A stretch of 52,392 nt of DNA from an uncultured Eubacteriales bacterium. Lineage in GTDB: Bacteria; Bacillota; Clostridia; Oscillospirales; Oscillospiraceae. Each line of letters opens with the position of its first letter. Positions within the stretch are counted from its first letter, which is position 1. This document shows, one piece after another, positions 35,152 to 43,104 of this stretch. The stretch spans positions 1 through 52,392 of the forward strand of contig UQUO01000011.1 in assembly GCA_900544295.1 (NCBI GenBank), given 5' to 3'. The notes under the pieces were generated by a model, which saw nothing but the letters and a program-made list of their open reading frames with translations, searched no databases and was not told the origin of the DNA. A program made the translations under genes and the position numbers.

Positions 35152-35738
35152 AGCTCCTGCTGCTCTCGGACAAGGAGAGCCCATATCTCTGGGATTACTA
35201 CCAGCCGGGCCGCCTGAGCGCTTACGATCTGATGCTCTCCTGCGGGGACCTGAACCCGAAGTATCTGAGCTTTCTGGTGACGATGGGCCGCGCGCGGCTG
35301 CTGTATGTACACGGCAACCACGACACGGGCTATGAGCGGACGCCGCCGGAGGGCTGCGAGTGCATAGAGGACAAGCTTGTGGAGGTGAACGGCCTTCGCA
35401 TCCTTGGCCTGGGCGGCAGCGCGCGCTACAGCGGAGGGCCGCACCAGTACACGGAGCGGCAGATGCGCTGGCGGCTGCTGCGCGCGGAGCTGGCGGTGCG
35501 CCTGGCCGGCGGCGTGGACATCGTGCTCACGCACGCGCCGCCGCGCGGCTTCGGCGACGCCGAGGACTACGCCCACCGCGGCTTCGAGGCCTTTTTCCCA
35601 TTTCTGGACCGCTTCAAGCCTGCATATCTCATACACGGCCACGTTCACATGAACTATGGCCTGAACATACCCCGCAAGGTCCAGCGCGGCTGCACCACGA
35701 TCATAAACGCCTGGGAAAGATACGCCCTGGAAGTCTGA
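35148..35738 (+). CDS. Calcineurin-like metallophosphoesterase
   Basis: A 196-residue phosphoesterase with the later motifs intact: CGDLN, VHGNHD, LTHAPP and HGHVH. The first motif, normally DxH, reads SDKE at residues 7-10, so the first histidine ligand is replaced by Glu. The GTG start overlaps the stop of the BMP-type gene, so the two proteins are made together. A cyclic nucleotide, nucleotide or protein phosphate could be the substrate; sequence alone does not decide. Confidence 0.85.
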   Translation: MKLLLLSDKESPYLWDYYQPGRLSAYDLMLSCGDLNPKYLSFLVTMGRARLLYVHGNHDTGYERTPPEGCECIEDKLVEVNGLRILGLGGSARYSGGPHQYTERQMRWRLLRAELAVRLAGGVDIVLTHAPPRGFGDAEDYAHRGFEAFFPFLDRFKPAYLIHGHVHMNYGLNIPRKVQRGCTTIINAWERYALEV

Positions 35739-35780
35739 ACCCCCCGGAAGGCCGAAACCGGCTTCCCGGGGGGGTGTTTT
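35739..35780. terminator. Bidirectional terminator between convergent genes
   Basis: ACCCCCCGGAAG and CTTCCCGGGGGGGT pair around a short loop, with small bulges, and TGTTTT follows on the plus strand. It serves the phosphoesterase gene and borders the DUF6765 stop codon. Confidence 0.75.
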
Positions 35781-36904
35781 CACGTTCTGCGGCGGGGTTT
35801 GGGGCCGTAAAGGCGGATGAGGGGCTCTTCGGCTATGTAGTTGAAGAGGTAGAAGTCCTCCGAATAGCTGTCGCCCCCGGCGGGGCGGAAGGAGGCCTCT
35901 ATGACGGCGGGGTCGTAGGCGTAGACATACCCCGGAAAGAGCGCCGACCAGCGCGAGGCGAGGCGGCGATGTGCGTCCCGCTCCGGCGCGGGCAGCAGAA
36001 AGGCCTGTTCCAGCCGCGATGAGAGCGACGCCCAGGCTCCGGCGGAAACCGGCGGCAGGCGGCGGCAACTGCGCAGATAGTTCAGTATCTGCTCCGCCGC
36101 CTCAAGGAACAGCGCAGTGTTGCTGCGCGAATAGCTGAGGCTGTAGTCCGGGTCATCCGCCGAGGCCCGGTATCTCAGAGTGAAGCTCAGGTTTGCCCTG
36201 TCGGGCGTCCTTCCGGCCCACATGTGGCCAATGCGCGGCAGTATGCTGCGCCAGTCCTCCGGCCCGCGCCCTGAGCCGAAGCACTCCGCCGCGGCCAGCT
36301 CCCTCTCGCCCAGCGCCGCGGCGGTGACATCCGTTCCACCTGCGTTTTCGGTGACGCTTTCGAGCAGCACGTCGTTCACCCAGGAGTTGCCGCCGGAGAA
36401 GAGCTGGTGCGCATAGGTATCCGCGAAGCTGTGCAGATATATGCCTATGCGCATGAGCGCGGCGCGTCTGGAGCCCCGCCCAGAGAGCAGCGCGGCGCGC
36501 GCCTCAAGCAGCTGCGAGCTTGCGAGCGAGCCGTCCCCAAGCCGCGCGGGTACGGTGCGGCAGTCAGCCCAGTCTGCGCGCGGCGAGGCAGGCAGGAAGT
36601 GGAACGGTGCAAGCGTGAATTTCTGCGCGCGCGGGAGCAGAAGCGATGCAAAATCCGCAAGTCCGCCCGAGCCCGTGGTCACGGGCTCGAAGTTGCCCTC
36701 AAGCGGACTGCCGCCCGGACTGTACAGGTCGTGGTCGCGGCTCAGGCGGATATATCGCGGCACATTTCCGCAATACAGGCTGCCGCGCCTGTCGAAGTCG
36801 TCCACGAACTGCGAAAAAGCCGCGAGCCTCTGCGCCTCCGCCCCAGGAAAACCCGCCTCGAGCGCAAGCGTCTTGACGGCAAAATAGTGAAACGTGATAT
36901 CCAT
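35780..36904 (-). CDS. DUF6765 family protein
   Basis: A 374-residue protein whose N-terminus, MDITFHYFAVKTLALEAGF, is characteristic of DUF6765. The start at 36904 has GGAGGGG just ahead; the frame continues upstream without a conserved sequence. LHSFADTYAHQLF (around residue 170) and the early HYF and VDD motifs place His and Asp as in zinc-dependent phospholipase C / P1 nuclease proteins; this is an inferred similarity. There is no clear signal peptide. It is not obviously in an operon with the neighbouring radical SAM gene, since 119 nt separate them. Confidence 0.72.
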   Translation of the reverse strand: MDITFHYFAVKTLALEAGFPGAEAQRLAAFSQFVDDFDRRGSLYCGNVPRYIRLSRDHDLYSPGGSPLEGNFEPVTTGSGGLADFASLLLPRAQKFTLAPFHFLPASPRADWADCRTVPARLGDGSLASSQLLEARAALLSGRGSRRAALMRIGIYLHSFADTYAHQLFSGGNSWVNDVLLESVTENAGGTDVTAAALGERELAAAECFGSGRGPEDWRSILPRIGHMWAGRTPDRANLSFTLRYRASADDPDYSLSYSRSNTALFLEAAEQILNYLRSCRRLPPVSAGAWASLSSRLEQAFLLPAPERDAHRRLASRWSALFPGYVYAYDPAVIEASFRPAGGDSYSEDFYLFNYIAEEPLIRLYGPKPRRRT

Positions 36905-37023
36905 AACCCCTCCGCGCCGAAATGCCGGCTCAAGGCAGGATATTCCCCCCAGCGCCAGATCATGCGCGGGGCGCACCTATAATTTGCATATTGCTATCAT
37001 CGTTGGGTGAAAACTAACCGTGT

Positions 37024-38145
37024 CTATCCATTCGGCAAAAACTTTTCCGCAGCGCGATACAGCCGCTCTCCACGCGCCTCAAAAAACTGTTTGTACGAAT
37101 TGCAGTAGTAATTCAGTCCAACAGAGCCGTCGGGCTGGCTGATGCGCTCTCTCCTGCACCCGTTTCTGCACAGGCGGTAAACCGGACACCCAGCACATTC
37201 CTCCGGGACAGCGCAAGAAGCGGAAACGAAACCTGCCGCGGTATCTGACTCGGAAAACTGGTCAAAGCTCTGCTCGCCGACCCTTCCAAGACAGTACTCG
37301 TCCAGCACGTAGAAATCGCATGGGTACACTCGCCCATCGCCCTCAACAACAAACTGAATGCTGCATCTGCCGTTCATAGAGCAGGCCTCCGGAGGCGAGC
37401 CCAGCAGCATGTGCAGCCAGTTATCGATGTGACGGATGCTCACATATTGCCCTTTCAAAAGGTCAGCATACCAGAGATCGAATATGCGTATGAGAAACCG
37501 TCCGTATTCATCCGGTTTCATGCTGTGAACGTCCCCATCTCGCCCGGAATTTAAAGGTTCAAGGCAAGGAATGAACTGGAGCCACTTAAAGCCATGCTTT
37601 TTGAAGAAGTTATAAATGCTTTCCGCCCGTTTGGCGCTCTGGGCAGTGACAACGCTGAGTATGTTGTATTCCGCGCCGGCTCTGTCCAGGAGATGCGCTG
37701 CATTCATGACCCTATTGAAAGTATCTTTGCCTGCCAAGTCCTTTCGGCAGCCGTTGTGTACATCAGCCGGTCCGTCCAAAGACAGGCCAACCAGGAAACC
37801 ATTAGACGCCAGAAACTCCGCCCACTGCTCATCAATAAGATATCCGTTCGTCTGGATAGCGTTGAATACCCTGACATCTTTTTTTGCGTATTTGCGCTCC
37901 AGCTCCAAGACAGCCCGGTAAAACCCGAGCCCGGCGAGAGTGGGTTCGCCGCCCTGAAACAGGAAAGTACAGTCTCTGTCGGCGTAGTCCAAGGCTGAAG
38001 CGATGAGCTTTTCCAGCGTGTCCATGGTCATGTATCCGGCAAAGCCCCTCTCTCTGTTTGCTGCCACATCCTTGTAGAAACAATAGCTACAGTTCATGTT
38101 GCATGCGGAAGAGGCTGGCTTTATGAGTACACTCAGCGGCGGCAT
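37024..38145 (-). CDS. Anaerobic sulfatase-maturating enzyme (radical SAM/SPASM)
   Basis: Converts a Cys or Ser in sulfatases to formylglycine. The 373 residues contain the radical SAM motif CNMNCSYC (15-22), the SAM-binding FQGGEPTL and a C-terminal SPASM region with many Cys (CSMNGRC, CDFYVLDEYC, CAGCPVYRLCRNGC) for two extra Fe-S clusters. A GGGGGAG ribosome site lies in the end of the upstream sulfatase/TauE gene, which it overlaps by 13 nt, so its substrate is probably that sulfatase. GC content is lower than in flanking regions, hinting at transfer. Confidence 0.9.
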   Translation of the reverse strand: MPPLSVLIKPASSACNMNCSYCFYKDVAANRERGFAGYMTMDTLEKLIASALDYADRDCTFLFQGGEPTLAGLGFYRAVLELERKYAKKDVRVFNAIQTNGYLIDEQWAEFLASNGFLVGLSLDGPADVHNGCRKDLAGKDTFNRVMNAAHLLDRAGAEYNILSVVTAQSAKRAESIYNFFKKHGFKWLQFIPCLEPLNSGRDGDVHSMKPDEYGRFLIRIFDLWYADLLKGQYVSIRHIDNWLHMLLGSPPEACSMNGRCSIQFVVEGDGRVYPCDFYVLDEYCLGRVGEQSFDQFSESDTAAGFVSASCAVPEECAGCPVYRLCRNGCRRERISQPDGSVGLNYYCNSYKQFFEARGERLYRAAEKFLPNG

Positions 38146-39671
38146 ATTACTTCTCCCCCAAACCTATAGGCATTGTACACGCACATTATTATAACTACCA
38201 CAAGAAAAACGGCAAGCAACTTATTTGTCGTCTCTGTAGATATCTTTTTGCTTATTTCGCTTCCAACAAGCCCTCCGAGTATACCCGCCGATACCATGAG
38301 CACAAGTTCCATAGGAACAAACTGGGGCACTGTACCCTTCAGGACACTTGAGGCCAGGTTTGACAGCTGTGAAAAAGCGATTATGTATAGAGATGTGGCC
38401 GCCGCCTTCTTGGTGTCCATGGAGAAAGCCAGGGTCAGGACGGCGATATTGATGGGACCGCCGCCAATGCCGAGGAAGGCCGAGCATACGCCCAAAAGCA
38501 CGCCGATCACGACGACAGCTGCCAGCCTGTGAATATGATATGTCGGCAAGCGCTCTTTAAGCCGGACAGTATACAACAGGGTGACGGCAGTGATGAGCCC
38601 CAGGGCTACTTTAAGCAGTTCATAATAACCCACATCCTCGCGTTCCGGCTCATAGCCGCTGCAAGCAGCTCGCAAAAGGCTCGTGCCTTGGGCAAAGCTC
38701 GGCAGCTCTGCTCCGCACATTTCCAGAATTGTGGGGAACAGATCCACAGCCGGGTCCACGATTTGGCTGACCCTCGTTCCGCCTGCAATGACAGATGGCC
38801 ACCTTATTGCCAGAGGAACGTGCGCGGACGCTTCATGGAAGCTCGACTTGTATTCCAGCCCATGCTCCCCACACATATCGCCATGGTCGCTCACAAAAAT
38901 GACGGCGGTGTTGTCAAAAATACCGTTCTCCCTGAGCCAGGCATCTATTCTTGCAAGCTGGTCATCTACACACGACACAAGCCCATAGTATTTTGCCCTG
39001 TAACGTGCGGAGGCCTCGGCTTTCCAGGAAGGCACGGTCGGAGGCAGCTCGACGTTCTCGGGCGAGTACATATTGAGATATGGCTCTACCGACATATCAA
39101 CGGGAGAATGAGGTATTCCGTAGCATATCATGGCCATAAACGGACGGTCATTCCGTACCATCCTGCCCATAAACTCCAACAGGTGGCCGGTCTGATACTC
39201 CGGCTCAAAGCGTCTGCTGGTACGTGGCGTCCTGTCGTCATTTCTGTAAAAAATACCGTTTATGTAATGATGCCCCCGACTATAGCCTATAAACTCGTCA
39301 AAGCCGAGCCTGTATTCTCTAGGGACATAATCGAACTTGTTCCCACCATTGAGATGCCATTTGCCTATCCAGGCTGTTTCATAACCCCTGGTCTTTACAG
39401 CCTGAGGCAGAAACGTCCCTGGCCAATTCAAGTTTATAGGATAGTGATTAGTACACATCCCGATACTGTGTGCATACGCGCCGCTCATTAGCGAAGCTCG
39501 AAACGGACAGCAGAGCGGAAAAGAGGTATATGCGTTTTCAAAATACGCGCCTGCCTCAGCCAAAGCATCAAAAGCAGGCGTTTTGACCAATTTGTTGCCT
39601 GAGCGGGATGTGGCGTCGTAACGCATTTGGTCAGGGTATATGAGTACTATGTTTGGGAGAGAAGAACTCAT
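38133..39671 (-). CDS. Chimera of a truncated sulfatase and the C-terminal half of a TauE/SafE permease
   Basis: A 512-residue open frame. Residues 1 to about 345 are a type I sulfatase with the formylglycine motif CCPFRASLMSG (Cys54), GKWHLNGG and metal site SDHGDMCGEHG. The C-terminal subdomain of sulfatases (roughly another 100-150 residues) is missing. From about residue 350 the sequence is a membrane protein like the second half of TauE/SafE (FLGIGGGPINIAVL, KKAAATSLYIIAFSQL), with four or five hydrophobic helices; its first half is missing. There is no signal peptide. It looks like an in-frame deletion joining two neighbours, near 38620-38640. It may be functional, a pseudogene, or an assembly error. 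Confidence 0.8.
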   Translation of the reverse strand: MSSSLPNIVLIYPDQMRYDATSRSGNKLVKTPAFDALAEAGAYFENAYTSFPLCCPFRASLMSGAYAHSIGMCTNHYPINLNWPGTFLPQAVKTRGYETAWIGKWHLNGGNKFDYVPREYRLGFDEFIGYSRGHHYINGIFYRNDDRTPRTSRRFEPEYQTGHLLEFMGRMVRNDRPFMAMICYGIPHSPVDMSVEPYLNMYSPENVELPPTVPSWKAEASARYRAKYYGLVSCVDDQLARIDAWLRENGIFDNTAVIFVSDHGDMCGEHGLEYKSSFHEASAHVPLAIRWPSVIAGGTRVSQIVDPAVDLFPTILEMCGAELPSFAQGTSLLRAACSGYEPEREDVGYYELLKVALGLITAVTLLYTVRLKERLPTYHIHRLAAVVVIGVLLGVCSAFLGIGGGPINIAVLTLAFSMDTKKAAATSLYIIAFSQLSNLASSVLKGTVPQFVPMELVLMVSAGILGGLVGSEISKKISTETTNKLLAVFLVVVIIMCVYNAYRFGGEVICRR

Positions 39672-39706
39672 GTTATCACCTTTTATGCATCTTTTTCTTC
39701 AACGGT

Positions 39707-39760
39707 ATTATATTATCGGGTAATAAGCAAGGCCAATATACGCAATCGTTTGCGTATATT
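39707..39760 (-). promoter_or_regulatory. LacI-type operator and -10 element of the sulfatase operon
   Basis: The palindrome at 39735-39760, arms AATATACGCAA and TTGCGTATATT around TCGT, has 11-bp perfect arms and a central CG like LacI-family operators. A TATAAT on the minus strand (39707-39712) lies 36 nt before the start codon; no convincing -35 is seen, and the operator covers its place. AAAGGTG precedes the start codon. No regulator gene is adjacent. Confidence 0.65.
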
Positions 39761-39805
39761 TGTACAGACGCCATCCCTGGTTTTGCGTAAAACAGGCACA
39801 AATTC

Positions 39806-39855
39806 AAAAATAAGCCGGCAAGGTGGAGCGAAGTGCTCCGGCCTTGCCGGCTTAT
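39806..39855 (-). terminator. Intrinsic terminator of glgA
   Basis: On the minus strand ATAAGCCGGCAAGG pairs with its complement around an inner GGAGC/GCTCC hairpin and is followed by TTTTT. It lies 37 nt beyond the glgA stop codon. Confidence 0.88.
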
Positions 39856-39891
39856 CTAATTCACTTATTTACTTAATGCCAACACCGAGCC

Positions 39892-42012
39892 TTACCACTG
39901 TGTCAGTTCGAGGTAGAGGTCCTTATACTGCCTGGCGGAGTTCTGCCAGGAGACATCCTTGGCCATGTCGCGCTGGACTACTTCGTCCCAGTGATAGCGG
40001 TTCGTGAAATACACGGTCTTGGCGCGGTTCACGGCGTCGAGCAGCAGGCCGGCCTCGTAGCGGTCGAAGGTGAAGCCGTTGCCGTCGCCGGTGAAGTCGT
40101 TGTAGGGCTCCACCGTGTCCTTCAGGCCGCCCGTCTCGCGGACGATGGGCAGGGTGCCATAGTGCATGGCGTTCAGCTGCGTCAGGCCGCAGGGCTCGAA
40201 GCGCGAGGGCACGAGCAGCGCGTCCGCGCCCGCGTAGATGCGGTGGGCGCGCGCCTCGTCGTACTGGATGCAGGCGCTGAAGGTGCCGCGGTTCGTCGCC
40301 TCGTACCAGCGGAAGGTGTCCTCATACTGCGCGTCGCCCGTGCCCAACACGACGACCTGGGTGTTGCCGTCGAGCACCTGCGGGATGATGCTGCTCACGA
40401 GGTCCAGGCCCTTCTGGTTGGTCAGGCGGGAGATGAGGCCTATTACGAACTTGCTCTCGTCCTCCTCCAGGCCCAGCTCGCGCTGCAGGGCGCGCTTGTT
40501 GGCCATCTTGTGCTCCAGCACGTTGCCGAGCCAATAGTTCTCCGCAAGGGCGGGGTCGGTCGCGGGGTCCCACATTTTGTAGTCTATGCCGTTCACGATG
40601 CCGCGCAGCTTCCAGTTGTGATAGCGCAGGTGGCCCTCAAGGCGCTCGCCGTACTCGGGGGTCTGGATCTCGGCGGCGTAGGTGCCGCTGACGGTGGTTA
40701 TGCGGTCGGCATAGGCGAGGCCGCCCTTGAGCATGTTGGCCTCGACATAGTCCTGCTGCAGCGCACCCATGTTGAACACGCTGTCGGGCAGGCCGGACCA
40801 GTACTTGATGGTGGGGATGTTGTAGACGCCCTGGAAGCGGAGGTTGTGGATGGTGAGGATGGACTTGGCGCGGCCCACGGGCGTGTCATGGAACAGGGTT
40901 CGCAGGTAGACAGGCACCAGCGCCGCCTGCCAGTCGTGGCAGTGAACGATGTCCGGTATCCAGTCCATATAATTCAGCGCGGCCAGCGCGGCCTTGCTGA
41001 AGAAGCAGTACTTCGGGATGTCGTCCACGAGGTTCAGGTAGGGATTGCCGGAGGAAAAGAACTCCTGGTTGTCGATGAAGTCGTATACGACGCCGTCGTT
41101 TATATACTCCATGATGCCGACGTAGTAGCTGCGGCCGGTGTTGCCGAGGTCCATGTAGAACTCGCCGCGGTAGACCATCTTGTCCTGGTACTCCTGCGGG
41201 ATGCAGGCATAGCGGGGCAGGATGACGCGCACGTCGCAGTTCAGGCGGGCAAGCTCACGGGGCAGGGCGTACATGACGTCGCCCAGGCCGCCGGTCTTGA
41301 CAAAGGGGTGGCACTCGGAGCCTATAAACGCCACGCTGCGGCGCGGCAGGGTGGACATGTCGAACACGGGCTGGGCCTCCTCAACGGCAGCAGCCTCCTC
41401 AGCGGGGGCGGCTTCAACAGCGGCGGGCTCCGCCGCAACGGCGGGAGCCTCTTCAACGACAGGAGCGGCATCGACCACCGGGGCCTCCCCGGACGCAGGC
41501 TGGGCCTCGACCGCGGGAGCGGCCTCGACCACCGGCGCCGCCGCAACGGCGGGGGCCTCTTCAACGACAGGAGCGGCCTCGACAACGGGCGCTGTCTCCG
41601 CGGCGACGGGGGCGACATCCTCTACCACCGGGGCGGTCTTCTTAGACGCGGACTTGCGGGCGGCGGGCTTCTTCTCAGCCGGCTTTTCGGAGGCAGGCGC
41701 AGCCTTCTTCGCGGCAGAGGCGGGCTTCTTCGCGGAGGAGGCGGCTTTCTTAGGGGCTGCCTCCTTCTTCTCGGCGGGCTTTTCCGCAGCAGGCTTCTTC
41801 TCCTCAGGCTTCTCAGCGGCGGGAACGGCCTTCTCAGCGGCAGGGGCCGCCTTCTTGGCAGTGGAGGCGGGCTTCTTCGCGGGGGCCTTCTTCGGGGCGG
41901 CCTCCTTCGGGGCGGCCTCCTTCTTTTCCGCGGGCTTTTCGGCCTGCGGGGCCGCGCTTTCCTTTGTCTCTGTTATCTTCTCATCAATGGTGTCTGTTTT
42001 CTTCCGTGCCAT
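39892..42012 (-). CDS. glgA: Glycogen synthase with a 218-residue low-complexity N-terminal tail
   Basis: ADP-glucose-dependent glycogen synthase (GT5). Residues 219-706 form a standard GlgA with KTGGLGDVMYALPREL near the start and SRFEPCGLTQLNAMHYGT in the acceptor/donor site. Before it stands a tail: residues 1 to about 125 are rich in Lys, Ala, Pro and Glu (KPAEKKEAAPK-like repeats, reminiscent of histone H1-like proteins), and about 126-218 are acidic and rich in Val, Ala, Glu and Pro. AAAGGAAG before the first ATG and the uninterrupted frame support the long protein. An internal Met at 219 (41358) lacks a well-spaced ribosome site. The tail's role is unknown; adhesion to a polymer or localisation is possible. 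Confidence 0.9.
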   Translation of the reverse strand: MARKKTDTIDEKITETKESAAPQAEKPAEKKEAAPKEAAPKKAPAKKPASTAKKAAPAAEKAVPAAEKPEEKKPAAEKPAEKKEAAPKKAASSAKKPASAAKKAAPASEKPAEKKPAARKSASKKTAPVVEDVAPVAAETAPVVEAAPVVEEAPAVAAAPVVEAAPAVEAQPASGEAPVVDAAPVVEEAPAVAAEPAAVEAAPAEEAAAVEEAQPVFDMSTLPRRSVAFIGSECHPFVKTGGLGDVMYALPRELARLNCDVRVILPRYACIPQEYQDKMVYRGEFYMDLGNTGRSYYVGIMEYINDGVVYDFIDNQEFFSSGNPYLNLVDDIPKYCFFSKAALAALNYMDWIPDIVHCHDWQAALVPVYLRTLFHDTPVGRAKSILTIHNLRFQGVYNIPTIKYWSGLPDSVFNMGALQQDYVEANMLKGGLAYADRITTVSGTYAAEIQTPEYGERLEGHLRYHNWKLRGIVNGIDYKMWDPATDPALAENYWLGNVLEHKMANKRALQRELGLEEDESKFVIGLISRLTNQKGLDLVSSIIPQVLDGNTQVVVLGTGDAQYEDTFRWYEATNRGTFSACIQYDEARAHRIYAGADALLVPSRFEPCGLTQLNAMHYGTLPIVRETGGLKDTVEPYNDFTGDGNGFTFDRYEAGLLLDAVNRAKTVYFTNRYHWDEVVQRDMAKDVSWQNSARQYKDLYLELTQW

Positions 42013-42279
42013 TACGTATCTTCCTTTCGCATGTCTACGATTATGGCGCCCTGCTGCCGTGACCGGCGAATTCCCGGCCCGGGCTCGGGCTTCTCAGCCG
42101 CCGCCTCTCATTAGGGCGGCATCCGCCGGGACAGAGTGGGAACTCTGTAAGCAAGTTCCATTCCCGACCGATACAGTAGTATACAGCTCCCAGCGCCGAA
42201 AAGCCACAGGAAACAAGTCATAATCGTCCATTTAATTTACACTTATAGCCGATAAGTGAAAAAATGGATGCTCACGATC
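42013..42279 (-). other. glgA upstream region, structured leader
   Basis: 267 bp between amrS and glgA without a gene. On the minus strand a weak hairpin CACTTAT/ATAAGTG (42240-42258) follows amrS and may be its terminator. Further on, ACAGAG/CTCTGT, GCCGCC/GGCGGC and GCCG/CGGC stems precede the glgA ribosome site AAAGGAAG. One stretch, GGCGGCTGAGA, recalls the TPP riboswitch but the rest of that aptamer is absent. No promoter stands out. Confidence 0.4.
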
Positions 42280-43104
42280 TCAGCAATTGCCCGTATAGAC
42301 ATATTTCAGCCTTTCCCGCGCGACGTCGGCAAGCCGGTATACCCGCTCGACCGGCGTGGGCGGCATATCGCGCATCAGGTGGCGTGGGAAGAAACGGGAG
42401 AGGTGCAGGGGGATCTCGGGGCTTATGGAGGCGAGCCAGGCGGTCAGCTCCCGCATCTCATGCTCGCCGTCGTTGCAGCCGGGGACGAGGAGCGTAGTCA
42501 CCTCCAGGTGACAGGCCCGCGCCGCAAGCTCTATGGAGCGCATGACTGCACTGAGGTCCCCGCCCAGGCGGCGGTACCAGTCTTCAGTGAAGCCCTTGAG
42601 GTCAATATTCACGGCGTCGATGAGCGGGAGCAGCTCCTGCCAGGGCTCGGGCTCGATCGTGCCGTTAGTGACAAGGACGTTCACAAGGCCCGCCTTTCGC
42701 GCCAGGGCGGCGCAGTCGCGGATGTACTCAAAGCCGACCAGCGGCTCGTTGTAGGTGTAGGCCAGGCCAATATTCCCGCGCGTGCGCAGCCCGAGGGCCA
42801 GCTGCACAAGCTCTTCCGGCGGGCAGTCGCGCGCAGGAAAGTCCTCGCCCGCGGTGGATATCTCGGCGTTCTGGCAAAAGGGGCAGCGCAGGTTGCAGCC
42901 GAAACTGCCCGCGGAGAGGATGAGACTGCCGGGGCGAAAGCGGCGCAGGGGCTTCTTTTCGATGGGGTCGAGGGCGAGGGAGGTCAGCCTTGCGTAGCCC
43001 AGCGGGACGATTCGCCCGCCCCTGTTCGCCCGCGCGCGGCACAGGCCCGTCTGCCCCTCGGCCAGCCGGCAGCGGTGGAAGCAGAGGCCGCACTGTGCGC
43101 TCAT
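42280..43104 (-). CDS. amrS: AmmeMemoRadiSam system radical SAM enzyme
   Basis: A 274-residue radical SAM protein of the AmrS group, related to pyruvate formate-lyase activases. The cluster motif is CNLRCPFC (70-77). Four N-terminal cysteines (5, 8, 12, 22) form a second CxxCxxxC-type cluster or metal site typical of this group. TYNEPLVGFEYI and VTNGTIEPEPW are characteristic. The natural substrate is not known. The ATG overlaps the upstream AmrB-AmrA gene (ATGA), showing a two-gene unit. Confidence 0.9.
   Translation of the reverse strand: MSAQCGLCFHRCRLAEGQTGLCRARANRGGRIVPLGYARLTSLALDPIEKKPLRRFRPGSLILSAGSFGCNLRCPFCQNAEISTAGEDFPARDCPPEELVQLALGLRTRGNIGLAYTYNEPLVGFEYIRDCAALARKAGLVNVLVTNGTIEPEPWQELLPLIDAVNIDLKGFTEDWYRRLGGDLSAVMRSIELAARACHLEVTTLLVPGCNDGEHEMRELTAWLASISPEIPLHLSRFFPRHLMRDMPPTPVERVYRLADVARERLKYVYTGNC

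Noticed and set aside
41356..41358. Start of glgA at internal Met219
   Set aside because: No well-placed ribosome site; the upstream frame is continuous and its own start has a good ribosome site.
42080..42110. TPP riboswitch before glgA
   Set aside because: Only a CTGAGA-like piece is present; the second conserved half of the aptamer is missing and the gene is unrelated to thiamine.
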